From CAVYXZ01 sp965223835 (GTDB taxonomy: Bacteria; Chloroflexota; Anaerolineae; Aggregatilineales; Phototrophicaceae), in NCBI GenBank assembly GCA_965223835.1, contig CBDCXQ010000001.1, forward strand, positions 248,001 through 312,000: a stretch of 64,000 nt of DNA, in the 5' to 3' direction. The notes under the pieces are model-generated. The model was given only the letters and a program-made list of their open reading frames with translations. It searched no databases and was not told where the DNA came from. Positions 1 through 7,058 of this stretch are shown in pieces. The position numbers and the translations under genes were made by a program. The first letter of the stretch is position 1. Each line of letters begins with the position of its first letter.

Positions 1-82
1 GCGGGGCTATTCTGAAGCCGACCTGGCCCAGATCACCTATCAAAACTGGTTGCGCGTGCTCGAACAGACGTGGACAAGCTGA
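1..82 (+). CDS. Membrane dipeptidase (peptidase M19), C-terminal end only
   Basis: Only the last 26 codons lie in the window, in the frame starting at base 2 and ending in TGA at 80-82. The residues read GYSEADLAQ, then NWLRVLEQTW near the end. This matches the usual C-terminus of the renal-dipeptidase family, where a G-Y-S-(D/E)-x-D-(I/L) stretch is followed by N-W-L-R-V-L. Family members are zinc enzymes that hydrolyse dipeptides. The zinc ligands lie upstream, outside the window, so the family call rests on the short tail alone. The next gene starts 14 nt downstream on the same strand. Confidence 0.6.
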   Translation, partial: RGYSEADLAQITYQNWLRVLEQTWTS

Positions 83-96
83 GACACCAGGAGGAG

Positions 97-642
97 ATGA
101 TGCAGTGGTTAAATGAGCCGCCGAACTGGCAAGGAACTGACAAGACAATTTCGTTTACTGTCGTGGGTGAAACGGATTTCTGGCGGAAGACGCATGATGG
201 TGGCGTCCGCGACAATGGGCATTTTTATTACGTTTCAGTCAGCGGCGATTTTACGGCAACGGTCAAGGTGACAGGTGACTATAGCGCCCTTTACGATCAG
301 GCCGGGCTGATGGTGCGCCTTGATGAAACGGTGTGGCTCAAGTGTGGCATTGAGTACATGGATGGTGTGCAATATGCCAGCGCGGTCGTCACGCGTGATT
401 ACTCCGATTGGTCAATTGTGCCGCTGGTGCCGGGGCCAGATTTTATTACCTTGCAGGTCGTTCGACATGGCGGCACCCTGGCGGTCTCTTATGCCTTACC
501 TCAGGGCAACGATCAGATGATCCGGCAAGCCCATCTCACCACTGCGGCGGCGGTACAGGTAGGGGTGATGGCAGCTGCGCCCAAAGGCACGGGCTTCCCC
601 GTTACATTTGAGGATTTCGCGGTTGACGCGACTGAGAAATAA
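97..642 (+). CDS. DUF1349 domain protein (concanavalin-like fold)
   Basis: A 181-residue soluble protein without signal peptide or membrane segment. The order FWRKTHDGGVRDNGHFYY, an aromatic beta-rich core (DQAGLMVRLDE, WLKCGIEYMDG) and a final strand with FEDF is typical of DUF1349, a jelly-roll family that includes the yeast regulator of enolase Ree1. The biochemical role in bacteria is not established. The start was placed at ATG 97 (or ATG 100) because AGGAGGAG at 89-96 lies directly before it. An earlier GTG at 70 overlaps the dipeptidase and lacks such a site. It is probably co-transcribed with the dipeptidase. Confidence 0.85.
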   Translation: MMQWLNEPPNWQGTDKTISFTVVGETDFWRKTHDGGVRDNGHFYYVSVSGDFTATVKVTGDYSALYDQAGLMVRLDETVWLKCGIEYMDGVQYASAVVTRDYSDWSIVPLVPGPDFITLQVVRHGGTLAVSYALPQGNDQMIRQAHLTTAAAVQVGVMAAAPKGTGFPVTFEDFAVDATEK

Positions 643-687
643 CCTGGAGGAGCAACGTTACACTCCTCCACAGATTACCGTATCTGC

Positions 688-1479
688 CTACGGTTCTTCT
701 TCAAGATAAACCGGTTCAATGGGTGCATCCTGGGCTAACAATGCCAGCGTTTGCTCCAAAACCCGGCGCTGCTGCTCCGGGTTGCCGGGTTCACCCAGCG
801 TTGCGCCCCGGTTCAGACGACTAAACGCGGCGCGCGGCGGCATGGTGATGCGCGTGCGACCGGCATTCCAACTGGTGAGGGTGGTGGCGATGCCGTTCAT
901 TTCGAGTGCGCGGGCGACCAATCCAACGGATTGGGAACAGATCGGTCAGGCCGGTACCAGCAACGCCGCATCAGCCAATTCGGTGCGGGCCGCGTCAATT
1001 ATCGCTGGTATGAGTTCGTCCAACACACGTATCACATCCGGCTGGTAGCCCATAAAGCTGACAAAGTTGGGAGTCAGGTCGCCAATCTGCCCGTCTTCGA
1101 CCAGCGCTTCGAGATGTCGCAGCGGGACCAGCACCTGGGGGTCGGCATCAACGGCGGTGTGATCGTAATGGGTATGCGCGTATTCGATTTGATCGAGAGG
1201 TGTCGTTGTTGGCAGCATTCGCAGCGAATAATCACCAAGGTCATTCTCATCATCGAAGCGGGGCTGACTGGCTGGCAGGTAGCCGCCTGCCGTAGATATA
1301 AACAGCAGCCGACTCTGACTCAGGTCAATGCCCGGCAAACCTGGCGCCGCCGTATTACGCGGATGCTCATAGCGTTTCCAATCGATCTTGCCGGTTGCCC
1401 GATAGTGTGCCAGCCATTCACTTTTGAAGTTTTCTTGCCAGGTCACTCGCTTTTCAAAGACTTCCATATCCCGTCCCAT
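688..1479 (-). CDS. Probable selenoprotein, glycine/sarcosine/betaine reductase selenoprotein B-like family
   Basis: The frame reads through one in-frame UGA (bases 948-946), giving 263 residues with selenocysteine at 178. Before it lies a 177-residue half ending ADAALLVPA. After it the same frame continues PICSQSVGLVARALE and runs 85 more residues to a normal stop. The family has a conserved C-P-x-C redox motif here in its cysteine members, and UGA falls exactly on the first Cys, giving U-P-I-C. Other family-like segments are STAGGYLP, FDDENDLGDYS, AHTHYDH and FMGYQPD. A 7-bp hairpin starts 17 nt after the UGA (see the SECIS entry). The reaction and substrate of this short GrdB/PrdB-like group are not known. 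ATG 1467 is an alternative start. No sel genes are in the window, so Sec insertion is inferred. Confidence 0.75.
918..934 (-). promoter_or_regulatory. Candidate bacterial SECIS hairpin
   Basis: In the minus-strand mRNA, CCAATCC and GGATTGG pair perfectly (7 bp) around the three-base loop GTT. The loop starts 18-19 nt after the UGA codon at 948-946 and its first base is G. Bacterial SECIS elements recognised by SelB are short stem-loops inside the coding region, roughly 16-37 nt after the UGA, with a G at the start of the loop. Geometry and position fit. The stem is short, so folding with flanking bases should be tested. Confidence 0.6.
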
Positions 1480-1921
1480 GTTTACAATAATCCCGATGAA
1501 TAGAAATTACCCAATTTTCAGTTACCTGGTAGGCCCAATGCAGATTGTGGACTCTGGTGACGGGATGGCGAATAGCCCTGGCATCCAAGGCCTTACGCCT
1601 AATGATAGTTGCTGGTAGACCACTATCCATGCGGTTTAGATTACCTATATTGATGTAGTGCAAATGGCTTAAGAATGAGTGAGCCAGGTACACCTTTGTG
1701 TAGATGATTATTCTGTGGTACAAATGAAGTGCCGGAGTGATCCGGTAGCCTACGAATGGAGGCGATTGGGCGTTGGCTCTCGCGGCGCCGTCAAACCTGA
1801 TCGCCTTCTACTCCCACTGTCTTATCCTGTTTCCAAAACAAAAGAGCGTCCCATTTGCTGGAACGCTCTCAAAACAACAGTGAACTGCTTTACAGTCGCG
1901 GTTGGTTGATACTTTCCAGGA
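1480..1921. other. Intergenic region, no supported gene
   Basis: About 440 bases between the start of the selenoprotein gene and the end of the SH3 protein, both on the minus strand. Short open frames on both strands show no family signature and no ribosome site. The only element I can support is the minus-strand terminator near 1836-1871. The selenoprotein promoter should lie just right of 1479, but I cannot pick a convincing -35/-10 pair. Confidence 0.6.
1836..1871 (-). terminator. Rho-independent terminator of the SH3 protein gene
   Basis: On the minus strand AGAGCGT (1869-1863) pairs with ACGCTCT (1849-1843), and the hairpin is followed by TTTTGTTTT. It lies about 50 nt beyond the stop codon of the gene ending at 1922. 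Confidence 0.75.
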
Positions 1922-2704
1922 TTATGTGCAATCGCCAATCGGAGCCAGGAAATCGGCTGAAGCCCACCCCTGCCGGTCCTCGTAAATCACGCGGATCCAG
2001 TCTGGCGTGCGCTCGGTCGCGGTCCAGGTGGTGCCAAAGGGCAGCCGCGTGATGATCTCGCTGCTGGTATCGGGCAGCGTGCGCAGCCTGACGGTGCGTG
2101 TGACACGGACCCGACAGTTGCTCAGGCTGGTGCCAGCGGGGGCGGTCGTCATGGCAGTTTCACCGGTTGAATCAGTGCCACTATCAGGTGCCACTACAGG
2201 CGCTGCGTTGCCACCCGCTCCCGGATTTGGTGCATCAGGGGCAACAATCCCGATTGCGCCGTCCAACGGTTGACCGGTCACCGGGTCAATGTGGTAGACA
2301 TCCTGACCGGTGTACCAGGCGAAGATGTAACCATCACCATTGTCAAAAGCGGTATTAACTTGCCACTCGCCGGTGGTCAAGCGGGAAAGCACGACGAATT
2401 GCCCGTTGATGGGATTGGTTGTCTGTTCCAGAACGACATTGCCTGCAGTCGGAATATTATTGTCACGAGGAACGCGCATGATGAATTGTTCTGGCTTGTT
2501 GGTAATGCTCGGATCGTAAGCCAGTATCGTAATTTCTGAATCCGACATATATACCGCAATTGGTGCGCCACAATCTCGGTGCGCACGGTTGTTGACCCGG
2601 CCATCATCCAGATAACAGCCCGGCTCGTTTTGCGCCAGCGTGGAACCCGCAACTGCCAGCAGCAGTGCGATCAGGGTTAATATGAATAGTGAGCGAAATC
2701 GCAT
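1922..2704 (-). CDS. Secreted bacterial SH3-domain protein
   Basis: A 260-residue exported protein. Residues 1-24 form a signal peptide (MRFRS, hydrophobic core, cut after STLAQ or STLA). The middle (about 30-150) is an unassigned beta-rich region with four cysteines near its start. A low-complexity linker rich in Pro, Ala, Gly and Thr follows. The C-terminus (about 195-258) is a bacterial SH3 domain: RVTRTVRLRTLPDTSSEII, then DWIRVIYEDRQGWASADFL. Such domains usually bind cell-wall peptides, so a wall-associated role is likely. The L,D-transpeptidase gene lies upstream on the same strand, 138 bases away, supporting an envelope role. The specific function is unknown. Confidence 0.75.
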   Translation of the reverse strand: MRFRSLFILTLIALLLAVAGSTLAQNEPGCYLDDGRVNNRAHRDCGAPIAVYMSDSEITILAYDPSITNKPEQFIMRVPRDNNIPTAGNVVLEQTTNPINGQFVVLSRLTTGEWQVNTAFDNGDGYIFAWYTGQDVYHIDPVTGQPLDGAIGIVAPDAPNPGAGGNAAPVVAPDSGTDSTGETAMTTAPAGTSLSNCRVRVTRTVRLRTLPDTSSEIITRLPFGTTWTATERTPDWIRVIYEDRQGWASADFLAPIGDCT

Positions 2705-2842
2705 GTCATTCCCTCCAAAATCATCTTTCGAGACCTATTATTCACGCGAATGCGCCTGCTGTCAAAGCTGCATTTGGGAATTGGATGAATGCAAGCATGT
2801 CTCAGGGCTGAATCAAATGGCCCGGTTCAGAGCGCTGAGACA

Positions 2843-3889
2843 CTATGCTGTTGTATATTCGCCGCTGCTGTAGACATAGATGGCGATGCCCTTGCCGACT
2901 TCATAATCCCATTCATCAGCCGCCCAGTCGAACAGCCACTTGGCATCAGTGATCGACGCATTCACACAGCCATGGCTATGCCGATAGCCAAAGCCATCGT
3001 GCCAGAATGTGCCGTGCAGCGCAATGTCGCCGTCAAAATATTGCGTCCAGGGCACTTCTTGGAGTGAATAGAAATCGGGTTGCTGGTAGGCACCACTCAT
3101 CGGTGTCCGTTCATAGCGGATGTAGACGTGGAATAAGCCCTCGTTGGTGGGCCATTCCGGTAGGCCGGATGAGATCAAGGTGGAGTACACCGGTGTTTCG
3201 CCTTCATAGGCGATGAGTGTCTGTTCGTAGAGATCAATGCCAATCCATTTGTCGGTATCCACATCGTCGGGCCGGTCGATGGGCGTAATTTTGGCAACAT
3301 TGAATTGATGTACCCATTGATCTTCGCCAATTTGATACCAGCGGAAGCCATCCACTTCAACATAGGTATAGAGGTTCACCCGCGTATAACGGTACATGAA
3401 GGGATTCAAGTCAGATTGTTCACCGCCGGGAGTCAGCGACGCCCGCAGGTGGCGCAGCGTCCAGGCCATCGGGTAAGGTAATGAGTCGGCCTGAAGTTGG
3501 ACACCGGCAAACCGCGAGATCAATACATCGTCAGTCAGGGCGCTGGTATGAACCCACTGATCGGCGTCGATCTTGGCCCAGTCACCTTCAATTTGCCAGA
3601 CGGTGACGTAACTGAAGCCTTCGCCCAGTGTATCGGTGACATTGCCGCCGGGTGCATCATGGATTTGCAGGTTGCCAGGAACACGCTTATAAGTGCGGTC
3701 ATACAAAACATTGGGGTCAATTTGCAGGGGGCTGACAGCCGGTTCCGGGTAGGATTGGAGAATGGTAGCTGATACGCCAGTATCGGGTAAACAGCCGTCC
3801 AATTCCAGGCATGGCCGTTGGGCCAATGTTGCCGGAATCAGCACCAGCATCAACACAAAAAGTAACAATAGAACGGGAATACGCCGCAT
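2843..3889 (-). CDS. Secreted L,D-transpeptidase (YkuD domain)
   Basis: The protein has 348 residues. The start is set at ATG 3889, which has AGAAGGA 7 nt upstream, rather than at an earlier in-frame codon. A signal peptide (MRRIPVLLLLFVLMLVLIP) is followed by a variable SH3-like central part (about 70-190) and a YkuD catalytic domain at about 205-348. The domain shows the LHGTFWHDGFG segment and SHGCVN, with catalytic Cys near residue 308. YkuD enzymes form 3-3 cross-links in peptidoglycan or attach proteins to it, acting outside the membrane. The domain is complete. Regulation is not evident. Confidence 0.9.
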   Translation of the reverse strand: MRRIPVLLLLFVLMLVLIPATLAQRPCLELDGCLPDTGVSATILQSYPEPAVSPLQIDPNVLYDRTYKRVPGNLQIHDAPGGNVTDTLGEGFSYVTVWQIEGDWAKIDADQWVHTSALTDDVLISRFAGVQLQADSLPYPMAWTLRHLRASLTPGGEQSDLNPFMYRYTRVNLYTYVEVDGFRWYQIGEDQWVHQFNVAKITPIDRPDDVDTDKWIGIDLYEQTLIAYEGETPVYSTLISSGLPEWPTNEGLFHVYIRYERTPMSGAYQQPDFYSLQEVPWTQYFDGDIALHGTFWHDGFGYRHSHGCVNASITDAKWLFDWAADEWDYEVGKGIAIYVYSSGEYTTA

Positions 3890-4001
3890 GTGATCTTCCT
3901 TCTTAAACCATGAATGTTGACAGTATAACGGGTGCTGGCGAAATGCTGCCACAATGGATACCCTACGCCTAGCATACGTAAGCGCAACTTACTAAGGATA
4001 G

Positions 4002-4709
4002 ATGATGGAACGAATTTTGATTACCGGTGCGAATCGGGGTATTGGTCTGGCGCTGGTACGGCAACTGCTGGCAACCGAATCGATCCGATTGTTCGCAACC
4101 GCCCGTCGGCCAGAGGCGGCTACCGACCTCCAACAATTGGCAGCCAGCCACGCCGATTGCCTCACCGTGCTTCCCCTCGATGTGACCGATCAGACTTCGG
4201 TGGGTGCGCTGGCGACGACCGTTGCCCGGCAGGTCAACGGGTTGGATGTGCTGATTAACAATGCGGGTTTCAAGCCACCGGCAACGGCAGAATCCTTCGC
4301 CAACATCACATCAGAAACGCTGTTGAATACGCTGGCGATTAATGTTGCCGGTCCGCTGCTGGTCGTCAAGGCGCTGGTTGATTTACTGGCAGCCGGTCGC
4401 AATTCACGCATTGTGAACATCTCATCGCAAATGGGGTCAATGACCTGGGGCGGTGGCGGCTTTTATGCTTATACCACCAGCAAGGCCGCGCTGAATATGG
4501 TCACGAGACGGCTGGCCGTTGATCTACAGTCACGCGGTATCACGACCATTACGATGCATCCCGGCTGGGTGCGAACTGATATGGGTGGACCCAGTGCCAG
4601 TCTATCCCCGGATGAATCTGCGAGTGGGATTATCAAAGTGGTGTCGAACTTGACACCCCGGCAGAACGGCCAGTTCATCCAATGGAATGGTGAGATTCAC
4701 GCGTGGTAA
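4002..4709 (+). CDS. Short-chain dehydrogenase/reductase
   Basis: A 235-residue classical SDR with a Rossmann fold. It shows the NAD(P)-binding TGANRGIG near residue 9, the LPLDVTD acidic motif, INNAG near 86, the catalytic Ser in IVNISSQMG, and Tyr-Lys in YAYTTSKAAL. The C-terminus (MHPGWVRTDMGG) is typical of the carbonyl reductase/sniffer-like group, oxidoreductases on ketones or alcohols. ATG 4002 or 4005 follows AAGGATAG. The substrate cannot be predicted. The gene diverges from the L,D-transpeptidase and looks monocistronic. Confidence 0.85.
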   Translation: MMERILITGANRGIGLALVRQLLATESIRLFATARRPEAATDLQQLAASHADCLTVLPLDVTDQTSVGALATTVARQVNGLDVLINNAGFKPPATAESFANITSETLLNTLAINVAGPLLVVKALVDLLAAGRNSRIVNISSQMGSMTWGGGGFYAYTTSKAALNMVTRRLAVDLQSRGITTITMHPGWVRTDMGGPSASLSPDESASGIIKVVSNLTPRQNGQFIQWNGEIHAW

Positions 4710-4785
4710 CAGGTCTTACCCGAATTAGTCTGGCAACCAGGTAAGGTATAATAATTATGAGTGGCAGATTGAGTCGAGGCTGACG

Positions 4786-5307
4786 ATGGTCGCGCAAGAT
4801 CGAACAATTATGGAAGAATTTTTAGAACTGGTCGAGAGATTCCCGGATAAGCACTTTGCTTTTAACGCACAGGGGGAAATTGTTGAAGCCTCGATTAGTT
4901 TTATGCACGGATGGCTACAAGTCCATATTGGCTCTTTGCTCCGCGATCATCTACCTGCTGGCTTTTATATGGTCTCCAATGTTGCCTATGAATTGGATGG
5001 CTGGGCCTGTCGTCCCGACGTTTCGATTAGCCAACCGCCAGACGATGAGCCAATTCCGATGGCACCGCTGGTGGCTGTCGAGATCAAAAGCGAGTCCAAT
5101 AGCCTGAAGGATCAGCGGGAAAAGGCCCGGCAATATATTCCTCGCGGTACGTCGCTGGTCATGCTAATCTTCCCCGAAAAGCGCCTTGTCGAAGTCTACC
5201 AACCAGCAGTCGATGATCAGATTTTGACCACAGCAGATACTTTTGATGGGGGTACAGTGCTGCCCGGCTGTCAGATTGCAGTGAACGATATATTCCCCTC
5301 AGATTGA
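4786..5307 (+). CDS. Uma2 family endonuclease (DUF820)
   Basis: A 173-residue protein of the Uma2/DUF820 group, a PD-(D/E)XK nuclease-like fold. The active-site pattern appears as CRPDVSI (Asp) and LVAVEIKSESNS (Glu-x-Lys), followed by QREKARQYIPRGTSLVMLIF, the usual helix and strand. The family is abundant in Cyanobacteria and Chloroflexota, often in many copies, and its biological role is unknown. Some members are plasmid- or transposon-borne, but no mobile element is visible here. The gene lies 16 nt before the aldolase gene and could share a transcript. Confidence 0.85.
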   Translation: MVAQDRTIMEEFLELVERFPDKHFAFNAQGEIVEASISFMHGWLQVHIGSLLRDHLPAGFYMVSNVAYELDGWACRPDVSISQPPDDEPIPMAPLVAVEIKSESNSLKDQREKARQYIPRGTSLVMLIFPEKRLVEVYQPAVDDQILTTADTFDGGTVLPGCQIAVNDIFPSD

Positions 5308-5323
5308 TCATCCTATCAGAAAG

Positions 5324-6217
5324 ATGTCCCCAATGAAGCCGCGACGCGCATTGTTATTTATGCCCGGTGATGATCGTTATAAGATCGAAAAGGGTGCGGC
5401 GCTGGCTGTCGATAGCATCATTATGGATCTGGAAGATGGGGTTGCGCTCAGCCAAAAGCAGCAGGCACGAGCAACCGTTGTCGCGGCTTTGCGTGAGGTT
5501 GATTTTGGTGCGACTGAGCGCCTCGTGCGCATTAATCCGATATTCGATGATGACCATTATATCGGTGACATCGCTACTGTTGTGCCGCTGCAACCGGATG
5601 GTCTGGTCATTCCTAAAGTTGAGTCGGCTGAACAGGTGCGAGTAGTCGCTCAGCGTTTATCCCTGATTGAACGCGAACACGGCTGGCTGGATGCGACGGT
5701 TACGCTGCTGGCGATCATCGAAACGGCAAAGGGGGTTGTGAACCTGCGGGAGATTGCGGCCAGCGACACCCGCCTGTCGGCATTGATTTTCGGCGCGGAG
5801 GATCTGGCTAGCGATATTGGGGCACGCCGAACACCGGCTGGTTGGGAGGTGTTTTATGCGCGTAGTGCCATCGTCATGCACGCCAGTGCGATGGAATTAC
5901 AGGCGATTGACACCATCTATCCACACCTGGAAGATACTGGCGGACTAGAGGCCGAAACCGAGCAAGCCCGTGATATGGGTTTTGCTGGCAAGCTGGCAAT
6001 TCACCCCCGGCAAGTGAAGCCAATTCAAGCCGCTTTCACGCCGTCACTGGCAGAAATTCAACAGGCGCAACGCTTGATCGCGGCTTTCACGCAGCAGCAG
6101 GCGGGAGGTAAAGGTGTTTTCGCGCTCGATGGTAAGATGGTGGATAGGCCGATGATCCGTGCGGCAGAACGTGTATTAGGCCAGGCGCGGCGCGCTGGTC
6201 TGGTTATCGATAATTAG
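5324..6217 (+). CDS. HpcH/HpaI aldolase, CitE-like CoA-ester lyase
   Basis: A 297-residue TIM-barrel protein of the citrate lyase beta/malyl-CoA lyase family. It starts RRALLFMPGDD, then has IIMDLEDGV (metal-binding Glu-Asp), ERLVRINP (substrate Arg), VIPKVESAEQV and IFGAEDLASDIGA (second metal ligands), all in family order. Members cleave or condense CoA esters such as citryl-, malyl- or methylmalyl-CoA with Mg2+. No lyase alpha or gamma partners are nearby, so it is likely a stand-alone CitE-like enzyme. The start at 5324 gives MSPMKPRR, and the second Met is an alternative. Confidence 0.85.
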   Translation: MSPMKPRRALLFMPGDDRYKIEKGAALAVDSIIMDLEDGVALSQKQQARATVVAALREVDFGATERLVRINPIFDDDHYIGDIATVVPLQPDGLVIPKVESAEQVRVVAQRLSLIEREHGWLDATVTLLAIIETAKGVVNLREIAASDTRLSALIFGAEDLASDIGARRTPAGWEVFYARSAIVMHASAMELQAIDTIYPHLEDTGGLEAETEQARDMGFAGKLAIHPRQVKPIQAAFTPSLAEIQQAQRLIAAFTQQQAGGKGVFALDGKMVDRPMIRAAERVLGQARRAGLVIDN

Positions 6218-6230
6218 TGGTTGGAGTTAC

Positions 6231-6638
6231 ATGATGTCTGCAATTATTCCAGAATCGCATAAAGCCTTAATTAGCGGTCCCGTTGTCGTCGCGCTAACGA
6301 CGATCATGCCCGATGGTCAGCCGCAAACAACACCAGTTTGGTGCAAGCTGGATGGCAACGATATTTTGATTAATAGTGCGCCCGGTCGCCGCAAAGACAA
6401 GAATATTCGCGCCAATCCGAAAGTGACCGTGATGGCAATTAATCCCGAAAATCCGTACAGCTACCTGGAAGTACGGGGTGAAGTGACGGCGTTCATTGAA
6501 AATGATGAAGCCTTAATTGATGAACTCGCCAAGTTATATACCGGCCAAGACAAATATTATGGCGGGCTTCAGCCGGAAGAATCGCGCGAACCCCGCGTGA
6601 CCTATCGCATTACACCCAAACGGGTTATCGCGACTTAA
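6231..6638 (+). CDS. PPOX-class flavin/F420-binding oxidoreductase
   Basis: A 135-residue split-barrel protein of the pyridoxamine 5'-phosphate oxidase superfamily. It shows VALTTIMPDGQPQTTPVWC, then RRKDKNIRANPKVTV and YLEVRGEVTAF, the pattern of small F420- or FMN-dependent PPOX proteins. It follows the aldolase gene by 13 nt and is probably in the same operon. The cofactor choice (F420, FMN or heme) cannot be decided from the sequence. ATG 6231 or 6234 follows GGAG at about 6223. Confidence 0.85.
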   Translation: MMSAIIPESHKALISGPVVVALTTIMPDGQPQTTPVWCKLDGNDILINSAPGRRKDKNIRANPKVTVMAINPENPYSYLEVRGEVTAFIENDEALIDELAKLYTGQDKYYGGLQPEESREPRVTYRITPKRVIAT

Positions 6639-6852
6639 GTCCGGCTTTATCCTGAACCATCTTCACAATTCCTGATCGTCGCGACTTTAGATGCTCTTGA
6701 CCAAACTGCTTATTGCGAATTGCGACGAGTTGTGCTAAGCGGTATTCGATTCGAATAATGCTTGCCTGAGGTGTTTAGACTGTTGTGATTTGTACGACTA
6801 ATTTCCCATATTATCATACTGTATACGATTCTGTTTTTAACTGATTTGCCTC

Positions 6853-6880
6853 TTTTCATTCCATTTTTTTGGTATATAAT
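6853..6880 (+). promoter_or_regulatory. Sigma70-type promoter candidate of the SARP-like gene
   Basis: TTTTCA at 6853-6858 and a perfect TATAAT at 6875-6880, separated by 16 bases in an AT-rich stretch. The -10 is strong and the -35 is weak (4 of 6). Confidence 0.5.
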
Positions 6881-7021
6881 CTCGGTCAGAATGTAGGCTA
6901 ATTAACACTTATTGTACAATCCTTATATTAGGTTTGTTGCAAATTAAGTGTTTTAGCTGAATTGCGAATTACCATTTGAGAATTCCAAAATCGCAATGTC
7001 CAGCAAAACGTTCAATTGTAT

Positions 7022-7038
7022 ATTAGGCGTCGCCTAAT
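7022..7038. promoter_or_regulatory. Perfect 17-base dyad before the SARP-like gene
   Basis: ATTAGGCG and CGCCTAAT form a perfect inverted repeat around one T, ending 11 bases before the AGGAGG at 7050-7055. As DNA it could be an operator. As RNA it could form a 7-bp stem with a GUC loop near the ribosome site. Confidence 0.55.
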
Positions 7039-7058
7039 TTTTGATTCCCAGGAGGCGC

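Larger units (their letters stand above)
6639..7058. other. AT-rich intergenic region and long leader of the SARP-like gene
   Basis: A 420-base AT-rich region with no gene on either strand. It holds a promoter candidate (6853-6880), an 8-bp inverted repeat (6904-6911 with 6945-6952), two copies of ATTGCGAATT (6712-6721 and 6961-6970), an inverted TCGCAAT (6991-6997) and a 17-base dyad just before the ribosome site (7022-7038). If the promoter is right, the leader is about 170 nt. Confidence 0.6.

Noticed and set aside
946..1479. Two separate genes or a pseudogene split by a stop codon
   Set aside because: The in-frame continuation, the location of UGA on the family's redox Cys and the downstream hairpin favour one selenoprotein gene.
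751..1503. A 250-codon plus-strand frame opposite the selenoprotein
   Set aside because: It has no family signature and no ribosome site, while the minus strand carries conserved motifs. It is a shadow.
4786..5307. A transposon remnant marked by the Uma2 gene
   Set aside because: No terminal repeats, target duplication or transposase are visible around it.
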